A stretch of DNA of 64,000 bases, taken from the NCBI GenBank assembly GCA_947174415.1, contig CAMWIW010000004.1, positions 30,301-94,300 of the forward strand, given 5' to 3'. Position 1 is the first letter of the stretch. Each line of letters begins with the position of its first letter. The translations under genes and the position numbers were made by a program. Shown piece by piece: positions 38,789 to 48,800 of the stretch. The notes beneath the pieces are model-generated. The model was not told the DNA's origin. It made no database searches and saw only the letters and a list, made by a program, of their open reading frames with translations. This DNA comes from an uncultured Clostridia bacterium. GTDB taxonomy: Bacteria; Bacillota; Clostridia; Christensenellales; Borkfalkiaceae.

Positions 38789-41380
38789 TTAATTGTAATC
38801 AAGTTCCCAAATTTTGTAGAGAAGTCCCGCATTTGCGCTGGGGTTTTGGTTAAGCGAATCGACTTTTATTACTTTATTGTTGTAAACGCCCAAATCTTTT
38901 CTTTGATAAGTGGGAAGCTCTACAGCCAATTCCATAATATCGTTAAGCGCGTTAACGTAGTGTACAGTTCTTTCTTCTTTAAGCTCTGTGGACCTTGCAA
39001 GGTCGATTTCGTCGCTTATGCGCTGAATAAGCACGTTCTCTTCGTCGTAAATTGAAGAGTTGTTCAAAATGGTTTCATAACCCCAGTTCAGCGTACTCGA
39101 AGCCTTACTGTCCTTATGATAAATCTGATACAAGTCGGGGTCGATACCCGTAGACCAAGCTGCTGCCCAAACGGCAAGGTTACCCGTTGCAAGTGAAATG
39201 AGCGCCTGTTTGTCGGTTTTAACGGTAATATCGAAGCCTAACTCGTTAAGCCTGTTAGCCGCGTTCGTAAACATCGTCCAAGCGGGGTGATCGGTAGTAT
39301 CGCCTGCAATCGTGAAGGTGAAAGTCAAGGTTTTTCCGTCTTTGGTATACTTGCCGCCTTCCAAATTCCAACCCGCAGACTCAACCAAGCTCGTAATTCT
39401 GTTCGCGTTGTCAGTCCACGTGATAGTAGTTCCGGCAGTCTTACCCATGCTTGAAACGTAAGCGGACGATAACGCACCCGTTCTGTCAAGGTCGTTTAAG
39501 AAGTTAGTCGTAGAAGTCGGCCTGTAAATATTTTTAGCGTAAGTTCCGTCGTAATATTTGAGGACGATATCGTTCTGAGGGTTCATTGCAATCATAATTG
39601 CCATACGAACTTCTCTGTCGGGAATAAATTTAGGGTTAATACCGACGTAACCGAAACCGTTCGCGTCATAGTCGCGCATATTGAGGTAATCGATACCCGT
39701 AAGCTGATTGATATTCGTAGTCGTACACTGAGGCGCGCCGTAATCGATAACTTGCTGCGTCAGCGAGTTTATCATTTGGTCGTCCGTGGTATAAACGTAG
39801 TTAAGATATTTTATCTTTGCGTTATTGATATCGCTGCCGAGAGTCGTAAAGTTTTCGTTGCGCTCATAGCGTACGATACTTCCGTCGTAGAACCTGTCGT
39901 TCTCTTTCATTTTATACGCGCCTGCGCCCACGGGAGCACCGCGCTTCGCGTCGTTACCGACAACGTTATTCATAAATTCTTCGTTTTGGAATTGCACGCC
40001 GAACCTGTTTGAAGCCTCGCTGTTCTTCCAGTTGGCTTTCGCATAATCAACGAGTTCGGAGCTCGAATAATAGTGCATAGGCGCAACGACGAATGCAAAG
40101 TTATAAATCGCCGCAGGGTCTACGCCGTTTATCGTTATTGAAAGCACGTCGTGCTGAACGCCGCCAAGGTCAACGCCCATTTCACCGTTGAACGAAGTAA
40201 CCGTTTTCGTAGTTATACCGGAAATACTCTTTACTCTAAGTCCGTTGGTCAAATCGCCCGAGCTGTTGCTCAATTCATTGTTAATGAACTTACGCATTGC
40301 GTCGTTGCCGGCCGACCACTGCTGTAATATTTCAGTCAGCGAACCTTTACCGTATCCGTCGTAATAACCGTCGTATCCGGCTTTCGGAATGAAGTAATTA
40401 TCAAACACGAGTCCAACGGCAGCTTCCTGCATCTTTGCAGCTCTTTCTGCGCCTGTAAGTCCGTTCAAAGCTGCTGTCATATATTCGATTATCGGCTTAG
40501 AACTGATATAGCCGATTGAACCGGGTTGCTCGTCGTCGAGCGTTGTATAATATTTGCCGTTTTCGTCGGTATATCTTTCTCTGTTATTGTTCGAGTTGTA
40601 GCGGTATTGATAGCCGACCATACCCTCGTTGAACATGAACAGCTCCCAGTCTTCGGTAAATCTGTACTCGGTATTGTTACTTAAAGTACCAACCATCGAC
40701 GTCCAGTCGGAATTCAATTCCTCTAAGAAACATTCGCTTACCGTCTGAATATCGTCTTTTACTTCGTCGTAAGAAGTAGTTCCGTTTCTGTCATCGTAAT
40801 CGAGTATCTTATTAAATCTTTCCTGAGCTGCGGCTCTTGCGTCAGCCTCGTAATCGAAGTCGTCGTCAACGCCTTCCTGTTGAGACCTGTAACTTGCAAG
40901 TCCTTTGATTTTGGTTGAATAAATGGTTGTTGAACCCGAATACAAGGGGTCAAGGTAAACGTAAAGGTTGAAAAGTGCGTCCAAAATAGACATCTCTTCA
41001 CCCGTACTGTCCTTAACTCCGTTCTTTATTACGAACTCGTAAGTTGTATGGTCAACGTCGCCGCCCGTTACTTCCTGTCCCGCAGCGTTGTACATTGTTA
41101 CGGAATAGTCGCGCGCAAAGGTTGCCTCGTCGTCGCCGCAAACGATAATTCCGTTAGCGTCGGCAGTCAGCATTGAAATCTGCGTCATACCTATTATTTC
41201 ACCGTCATTGGCAGACGAGTAAAAGAACGGGTTAAAGTTTCCGTCAGGCATGCCTATAGCTATTGCTACGGGGCGATTTTCGGTATCGAAATGCTCGGCC
41301 TCGTCGTTACAGCCCGTCAAAGCAAAAAGCATAGTTGCGCAAGTTGCGCCTATTACTACGTTTCTTATGGCTTTTTTCAT
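38789..41380 (-). CDS. oppA: Oversized oligopeptide-binding lipoprotein OppA
   Basis: An 863-residue substrate-binding lipoprotein of SBP family 5, against the usual 530-600. The lipobox ALTGC has Cys24. Family features include MPDGNFNPFFYSSANDGEII at the N-terminus, GAGAYKMKENDRFYDG, then YVGINPKFIPDREVRMAIMI and ELAVELPTYQRKDLGVYN near the end. The extra residues lie in the first half (about 100-420), which is rich in acidic and aromatic residues and may enlarge the pocket. GGAGG precedes ATG; the start overlaps the previous stop as TAATG. Confidence 0.93.
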   Translation of the reverse strand: MKKAIRNVVIGATCATMLFALTGCNDEAEHFDTENRPVAIAIGMPDGNFNPFFYSSANDGEIIGMTQISMLTADANGIIVCGDDEATFARDYSVTMYNAAGQEVTGGDVDHTTYEFVIKNGVKDSTGEEMSILDALFNLYVYLDPLYSGSTTIYSTKIKGLASYRSQQEGVDDDFDYEADARAAAQERFNKILDYDDRNGTTSYDEVKDDIQTVSECFLEELNSDWTSMVGTLSNNTEYRFTEDWELFMFNEGMVGYQYRYNSNNNRERYTDENGKYYTTLDDEQPGSIGYISSKPIIEYMTAALNGLTGAERAAKMQEAAVGLVFDNYFIPKAGYDGYYDGYGKGSLTEILQQWSAGNDAMRKFINNELSNSSGDLTNGLRVKSISGITTKTVTSFNGEMGVDLGGVQHDVLSITINGVDPAAIYNFAFVVAPMHYYSSSELVDYAKANWKNSEASNRFGVQFQNEEFMNNVVGNDAKRGAPVGAGAYKMKENDRFYDGSIVRYERNENFTTLGSDINNAKIKYLNYVYTTDDQMINSLTQQVIDYGAPQCTTTNINQLTGIDYLNMRDYDANGFGYVGINPKFIPDREVRMAIMIAMNPQNDIVLKYYDGTYAKNIYRPTSTTNFLNDLDRTGALSSAYVSSMGKTAGTTITWTDNANRITSLVESAGWNLEGGKYTKDGKTLTFTFTIAGDTTDHPAWTMFTNAANRLNELGFDITVKTDKQALISLATGNLAVWAAAWSTGIDPDLYQIYHKDSKASSTLNWGYETILNNSSIYDEENVLIQRISDEIDLARSTELKEERTVHYVNALNDIMELAVELPTYQRKDLGVYNNKVIKVDSLNQNPSANAGLLYKIWELDYN

Positions 41381-42861
41381 TATATATCCTCCGAATTGTT
41401 ATTGTTTTTGTTTACCGTATATACGCTCACCGTTTCGCCGTTGCTGTCTGTAATCGTACACGTAGCCTGCGTTACGGTTATATCCGAATAAGTCGCGTCG
41501 TCTTTTCCGCCGAACAACCAATTGCTTTCGCTGATATCAACGAAGCAGTATTGAGATTCTTTCAAATTGAGGCTGCCGCTTATACTTACGTTTGTAAACG
41601 ATGCGCCGTCATCTATCGCGTTTGCAATAAATTTGACGTCCGCGTCGATAATAGTCGTACCTCTGCTGCCGATTTCGAAGTTTGCGGTGAAGTTTTCAAA
41701 AGTTACGTTTTTGAACGCCGCCGTGCTTCTTATCGTTCCGAAAATAGACGCCCTGCCGTTTTGTCCGAGAGGCGAAGAACCGTTAACCACGAAATTCTTT
41801 ATGGTATGTCCCTCTTCTCCGCCGTATATAACTCCCGAGAACGAACTCAGGTTATAAACCGCTCTTCCGTTACCGTCTATATCTTGTTTGATATAGTTTT
41901 TATCGGTGTTGTAAGATGCGAATAGATAACTTGCGGTTATTGCGTCGGATATAATATGCCAATCACCTTGAAGCACTTTTGCGTAAAGCACTACGTTATG
42001 ATATTCGCCGTTCTCGTCGGGATCGGGATACTGTATAGGCCAACCCGTAAAGTCAGAGTATTTTTGCGTTGCTTCGTCGTACTGATAGAAACCGACGAAA
42101 GTATATCCGCTACCCAGATTGTTGCTTATTACGCTTGAAAAATCCTTCAAGCCTTCTACTTTGGGAATATTGACGCTTGCGTCCGCTATCTCGTTCCCGT
42201 CTTGGACGGTAACGCCTTTATATTCGACGCTGTTAAAAGTGCCGTTGCCCTCGTAATCCTCGCAGAGCAAGTTAACTTGAAGCTTTATATCCTCGTAGAA
42301 GTCGCCGCAAAGATAGATATGCTCTTCGTCAATGGGTTTGGAGAAGTCGAATGCTTCGTCCGTCATTTTCATTCTTTTGGTAACGTCGTAGCTGTCTCCG
42401 TCTTTATAGACGGTATTGTCCGCGTAAAGCGGGTTTCCGTCGCTATCGGTTGCAACCCTGTACCAACCCGTAAAGTTAAAGCCCGTTTTTATTATCAACG
42501 CCGAACTGCCGCTTACAAGACTGCTCGCACCGAGGTTCATAGGCATATCACCCATCGTATAGTACAGGTTCTTGATATAAGCGGTTGCGTTGGAAGAACT
42601 CTCAGAGCCTTCTTCCGAGCCCTCTTCCGCGCCGTCGGTATCTTCGGCGTCGCCAGTACCCGAGCCTGAACCCGAAGTAGAGCCGCTGTTGAAGTTACCG
42701 CCCGTACCGTTCAAAAAGTAAGTTATCTGCGCCGTTAAATTGTATTTGTCTCTCAGTTCGTCTACGGTGTACTTTACTTTGCAGCCTGCAAAGACGCAAA
42801 CACACACCGTAGCAACTGAAAACAAAACGCAAATTAACACGATTTTTAACTTTTTCGTCAT
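41380..42861 (-). CDS. Surface lipoprotein of unknown function, 493 residues
   Basis: The signal peptide ends in the lipobox VFAGC with Cys27. A Gly/Ser/Glu-rich linker (about 52-90) follows, then two InlB/Flg_new-like modules recognisable by FNFTGWYRV and YTFVGFYQYDE, and a C-terminal region (about 325-460) with short beta-helix-like repeats (KNVTFENFTANFEI, TNVSISGSLNL). It overlaps the protease gene by four bases and oppA by one, so the three are translated together. It may hold protein substrate near the protease and transporter; this is inference from context. Confidence 0.8.
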   Translation of the reverse strand: MTKKLKIVLICVLFSVATVCVCVFAGCKVKYTVDELRDKYNLTAQITYFLNGTGGNFNSGSTSGSGSGTGDAEDTDGAEEGSEEGSESSSNATAYIKNLYYTMGDMPMNLGASSLVSGSSALIIKTGFNFTGWYRVATDSDGNPLYADNTVYKDGDSYDVTKRMKMTDEAFDFSKPIDEEHIYLCGDFYEDIKLQVNLLCEDYEGNGTFNSVEYKGVTVQDGNEIADASVNIPKVEGLKDFSSVISNNLGSGYTFVGFYQYDEATQKYSDFTGWPIQYPDPDENGEYHNVVLYAKVLQGDWHIISDAITASYLFASYNTDKNYIKQDIDGNGRAVYNLSSFSGVIYGGEEGHTIKNFVVNGSSPLGQNGRASIFGTIRSTAAFKNVTFENFTANFEIGSRGTTIIDADVKFIANAIDDGASFTNVSISGSLNLKESQYCFVDISESNWLFGGKDDATYSDITVTQATCTITDSNGETVSVYTVNKNNNNSEDI

Positions 42862-45800
42862 CTGTTACCTCTGTTTTTTCTGCGGCTTATAGTTGAGAAA
42901 ACGAACATTAAACCAATTGCCGTGAAAGTGAAAATCATAGTGCCGCTTATTGAAGAAGTGCTTCCGCAACCGCCGCCGCAACCGCCTGCCTCCGCGTCGT
43001 TTCCGCCTGAGGTTACGTTGATACGGACGAACAGCGTTCTGCCCTCATAAGTCAGTTCAACTACGTTATTTAACTCGGTCAAAGGATCGTGCAAGTCGTA
43101 CGTTACCTTGCTCATATCCGCGTTTTCGGTCGAATAATCGTCGTAGATAATTACAACTTGAAGTCCCGTAATATCAAACCTTTCACCCACTTTGTACTCC
43201 GACTTGAAGCTGCCGGTGTAGGTAAGTCTTGAAATCGTAACGGGTATATTGTACGCCGCTTTAACAGCACGCAACGCCGTTTCGATTTCGTTGAACTTTG
43301 TTATAAGCGAAGGGTCAACAAACGAAAGCTGATACTCGTCGCCTGAGAAAGTATTGTAGTATTCGTGCGCTTTCTTTACGTTATCCGCGAACTCTATTAC
43401 GTCCGCCTTTGACATTTCGGGTTCTTTCCAACCTGAAATTTCACTTGCCGATGCAAAGCCCGTTACAAGCTCAATAAACGAGTTGGTAGCCTCACTCTTG
43501 GTTGCTTCGGTAAGAACACTCTCCCCAAAGTAATTAGAGAAGACGTAATTGTCGTAACCCGTGCCGTTTTCAGGACGGTAAATAGTAAGTTTTACGGGAG
43601 TTGCTCCGCTTGCCATATTTGCATAGAAGATAAAGTCGCCTTCGAAGTTAGCGTAATAATATCCTCTGTAAGTGGTGTCGCCGTCCATAATTACGTCGAT
43701 AGCCGCCGAATAATCCGTTTCGAGTATCGGCGCGGTTGCACCCTTGAACTCGTATTCTGTTATTCCGCTTGCGTAGAACGCCGAAGCGCCCAACTTTTTA
43801 AGCCCGTAAGGCAATACGACTTTCTGAACTCCGCCCGTCAGTCCGCTGAACGCAGAACCGCCTACCTTTACCGTTTCGTCGGGTAAGGTATAAACCGCAA
43901 CCCCGTCCGTTTTTTCAACGGTTTTAGCCGAAGGGAACGCAACGAGCGAGTATTTACCCGTATTTACAGTTTCACCGCCGACAAGGTTTTTAACGTTTTC
44001 AAAAAGCACGCCGTCTATTACGAAGAACGTATCGTTACCGCTTGCCACGTTAAATTCAGTAAGATTAGACGAATAAGCAAATGCGCCGTAGCCGATTTCT
44101 TTGAGGCTTGCGGGGATTTCAACCGTAGCTTCTCTTCCGCCTGCAAACGCAAACGCACCCACCGAAACCGCTTTGGGAATAGAAATCGAGGTGTAAGCGT
44201 TGTTGCCGTTCACCGAGAACGCTCCTTCTCCTATCGTTTCAGCCGAATTGAGTTCAAGTGAAGTAAGCGCGGAACAGTTTGCAAACGCATAATCGTTGAC
44301 TGTTACGATATTGTTTAATCCCGTTACGCTTTCGAGCGCAGTACAGCCAGCAAATGCAAACTCGCCAATTTCCGTAGCGTTGTAAAGATTAATTCCGGTA
44401 AGCGAACCGCAGTTATAGAACGCATAATCGCCTATCTTAGTTACGGCGCTACCGAGCGTTACGGAGGTAAGACTTGCTCTGTCCCTTGCGTAATCAGCCG
44501 CGAACGTGTAGTTACCCGTTGTGTTGGAATTCACACCGAATACAACCCTTTCAAGGTTGGGCGTATTGAAGAAGGTGTAATCGCCGAGCGCGGTGAAGTC
44601 GTCTGTACTGACAAGCGACGGCAAGGTTACCGTATTCAACGCCGTACAACCGACGAACGTTCTGTCGCCGAGTTTAATAATATTGTCGTGAAGGGTTATC
44701 GATACAAGCTCTACGCAACCGCCGAAAACGCCGTTTCCGAAAGTTGCTTTGTTTGTAGGAGCAAAGTTAAAAGTATCAAGCAGCTTGTTACCCGCAAGAG
44801 CGTAATCGCCGACGGACGTTACCGTGTTAGGCAAGGTTACAGTAGTTAATTCTGTGTTGTAGAACGCATATGCGGGGATAGCCGTCAAATTTGCGTTAAT
44901 CGTTACGGATTTTAACTTGCTGTTAGCAAACGCCCCTTCTCCTATTTCGGTTACGGTTGAGGGAATGGTTACGCTCGTTACGTTGCTGCCCGCAAAAGCG
45001 TACGGCGCAATTTTTGTAATTCCCGTCAAATCAGCGCTGCCCGTACCAAAGTAATAAAGCAAAGTAGTACCGCTTATTAACGCATTACTCCTTACAGTAT
45101 AACCGCTTTGACCGTTAAATGTCAAGTTCGTACCGCCGAAAGCGTTAGCGCCTATCGTTTCAAGCCCGTTTGGAAGCTTGAAGTTTGCGTCGGTAAGCTT
45201 TGCGCAGTCAGCAAACGCTCTTTCACCTATAATCTTTACAGTGCAGCTTCCGAAATCTACGGAAGTAAGGTTTGCACAATTTTCGAACGCACCTGCGCCG
45301 ATTATAACTTCAAGGTCGCCCGCATCTGTTGCGTCGAATTCAACACTCGTTAAGCCCGTGCAGTTTGCAAACGCGTTTACGCCAACGGTATTCGATTTGA
45401 TTGTAATAGTATTCAGAGAGTTACAAGCCGAATAGTCGGTTTTCAAAATCTCCCATTCTCTTGAAGTGTAATTGTATTTTGCGTATTCGTATTCAAGATT
45501 CGAGAACATTCCCGCGCCTATCGCCGTGTATCTGCCGGTGATGACGTTGCTGAGATTTTCGCAACCGCTGAATACGTTTGCGCCCGCCGAGTGAAGCCCC
45601 GAAATATCTATTTTGGTCAAGGACTTACAGCCCATAAACGCTCTGTCGTACATCGTACCGATTGCCGTCGATTTAACGATGGTTGTAAGATTTTCGCAAT
45701 CTTTAAACGCTTCCCTTGCAACGGAAATAACCTTTACGTTGCTGAGGTCTAATTTTTCAAGCGAGGTACAGCCCTCGAACGCGTTTCTGTCGATAAGCGT

Positions 45801-48800
45801 CATTCCCGATTTCGAAACGAAATCTTTTGCGGTGTAATCGACTTCTTCTTCGCTGATAAAGTAAACTTCTTTAAGATTAGTACAGCCTTTGAACGCATTC
45901 TTACCTATAGAAGTTACCGATTGAGGAATGATAACTTTGGTAATCTTCGTGTTATCCTTGAACGCATCTTCGCCGATAGACATAATATTTTTGCCTTCGG
46001 GAATAATTACTACGCCGTTTTCGTCTCCGTCGCCGTGATAACGCGTCAACGCCATGCTGCTTACGGTGAACGGGTCAGCCACGTTGAAAGTGAAGGTTAC
46101 GGTGTATCTTATTCCTCCCGCTACGACGGTCGCTGATACTGTCGAAGAACCTTTTGCAACGGTGTGCACGAGTCCGTCATCGCTTACGGTAATCGAGCTG
46201 CCTCTGTACGACCAAGTTATGTCGACGTCATCCATTGGATAATACCAAGGATCAGGCACGACCTGAAGTTGAATATCCTCACCCGCATTTACCGTTATCG
46301 AACCGGAGTGTTTTGCTTTTACAAGCGAGTCGGTGCTCGACCTTATTACGTTAAAGCCGAATTCGGGACTTGAAACTTTGTCAACCGTATCGGTTACGGT
46401 TACCCAAACTCTGTCGCTGAAACCTTTACCGTTGCTTATCGTTACGGGTTGCGCAACGCCGTTTGTCGATTTCAATCCGACTACTTCACCGTTTTTAACC
46501 GCCATATAAGGGTTTTGGGTTGAAGTAGAGCCGCCGACTGACATAATAAAGTTGGAAATGTCTGCGCTTCCCTCGTATTCGAGAGTGAATTTATGCGCCT
46601 CGTTGATATTGATAGTTATATTTCTTTCGCTATCGGGAATTGTGAACTCGTCGGGAAGAACACTTCTGTTGACGGCGGTCGTGGCGTCAACCATAGACGA
46701 ACCGCCGAAAGAACCGAGGTAATAACTTGCATGGTTTAAAGCGTAGTCGTCAATCTGAACGTATAAATTATCTTTATACTCGTCCCAGAAGTCTGTAACT
46801 TCGACAGTAACCGTAGTAACACCGTTTTTGTTGGGGTTAGTTACGGGTGTTATATAATCGGTTGCAAGGTTAAGAACCTGTTCACCGTTCACGTAATCCA
46901 TATAGCAAAGCATTATTGATTGAGCGTAATGGTTATCGTAAACGTCCAAATCAAGGTAAATTCTCTGCTTTTCCCTGTTACCTTCTTTATAGCTGCTGTA
47001 TCTTAACCGCGCATCCTGTAACACGGGAGATTCGTAGTCTACGTAGAAATCAAACGAGAAAGTATTTTCTTCCATAGGAACGGAATTTTCATTGAACAGG
47101 AACTCTACGTCGAACCTGTATTTTCCGTTGTTTAAAAGTCCTATATCGTCAGGAGCTATTTTGAGCTCAACGTATGCGGGACGGGCTGAACCGCTGTTAG
47201 CATACGCTTTACTAATTCTGTTTACCTGTCCTTCTGCTACCCTCTCGCCCGTAGTTTCGTCGTAAACGTAATATCTCACGTATCGCGCGTTTCTTAAAAG
47301 TCCGGCGTAAACGCACCTGATATTATAGGTGGTACGGTAGTTGCCAATACCGTCTTCGTTATCGTAAGGTCCGGCAACGTCGTATCGCGAAATGGCGTTG
47401 TACTCCATATTGGTGTACATAACCGGTTTTGTCGGGTCGGGGTCTGGCGTGTAAACGAAAGAACCAAGAGGAATTATATAATTTTCACCGTAATAAGACG
47501 CATAGGGTTGAGTTGCCCATACCGTCGCAGAGGGCTTTTCCTCTTCGTCCAAAGAAGTATTCTGAGTAAGCTTTGCAAGCTCGTAAGCGTCCATATCAAG
47601 CATAGGCGCTTGTTCCCAATCACCGTAGAAACCGAGGAAAGGCAACGTAAGGTCGCATTGTTTATCACCGTCCGCTATCAGCTTTACGAAGCCTTCAACA
47701 TACATGCCGTTGACAAAGTTGGTTTCTATATATTTCATTTCATCGGCTGAAAGCGTCAATTTTACCGTAACGGTCTTGGTTTCGCCGACGCCGAGGGAAA
47801 TTTTGCTTACGTTGTTGCCGTCTACGGTGAACACGGGCGCGTTGTCGTCAAGCATATGCGCTTTTTCTGCAACCGATATACCGTCGCTGGCAATCGTTTC
47901 TGTCATAAACAGAACTTCGGGAGTGAAATTGAGAACGTCGCTGCCGAAGTTTCTCACCTTGAAGCTGAAAGTGTACACACCCTTCTCGTCGCGCATACTG
48001 TCGTCGCCGATTTCCATCTTGGGTCTGCCGTCTTTTTCTTCGTAATAATATTTGCCGTCGCTCTCTTCGTCGGTGAAGATATAAGCGCCCGTACTTACGA
48101 TATTGCCGAGATTTGCAAGTCCCGCGCCCTGCTTACGGGGCGAATACGCAAGCCCTTCCTCGTTAAACGCGGAGGTTGCGGTACTCATAATAAGCTGGTT
48201 GGTAAGCTGAGTAATCTGACTTGCCGACATTCCGTTTGCAAGGTCAAGCGACTTTACGTAATTTCTTACGAGAGCCGTAAGTCCCGCCATATTGGGCGAA
48301 GCCATCGAAGTGCCGCTCTGCTCAGCGTAGCCGCCGGGCACGGTTGAAGTAATTTCTCCGCCGTGAGCGGTAATTTCGGGTTTAATCTTCAAATCGGGCG
48401 TAGGACCCCACGACGAGAACGCACTCATAAAAGGTCCTGACGCTAGGCTTCTGCTGATGGTAATTTTGCCTATCGAGCCGTTAGTTCCGTTGCCCGCGTT
48501 TGCTTTAAGCTGTTTTCCTGCGTCCATGGTTATGGATACTGCGGGTATAAAATCTTCTTCCGAAACGTCGCCGAGAGACATCGAAATCGTTCCCGAAACG
48601 TTGTTGTAAACGATAACGCCTATCGCGCCGTTAAGGCTTGCAAGCTCTACCTTCTCCTGGAAAGTGTTGCCACCGCGCTGAATGAGCGCAATTCTGCCGC
48701 TTACAAGACTTCTGAGCCCCATATAGTCAACTGTCTGACCTGCGCCGACAACTACGTACTCGAACTCCTTCTGCTGTACGGGCTCTCCCGTCGTCGGATC

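Noticed and set aside
43700..46020. DNA-level tandem repeat array within the protease gene
   Set aside because: The repeats are visible as LRR_5 protein repeats of similar pattern but differ in DNA sequence, so they are old protein repeats rather than a recent tandem expansion.
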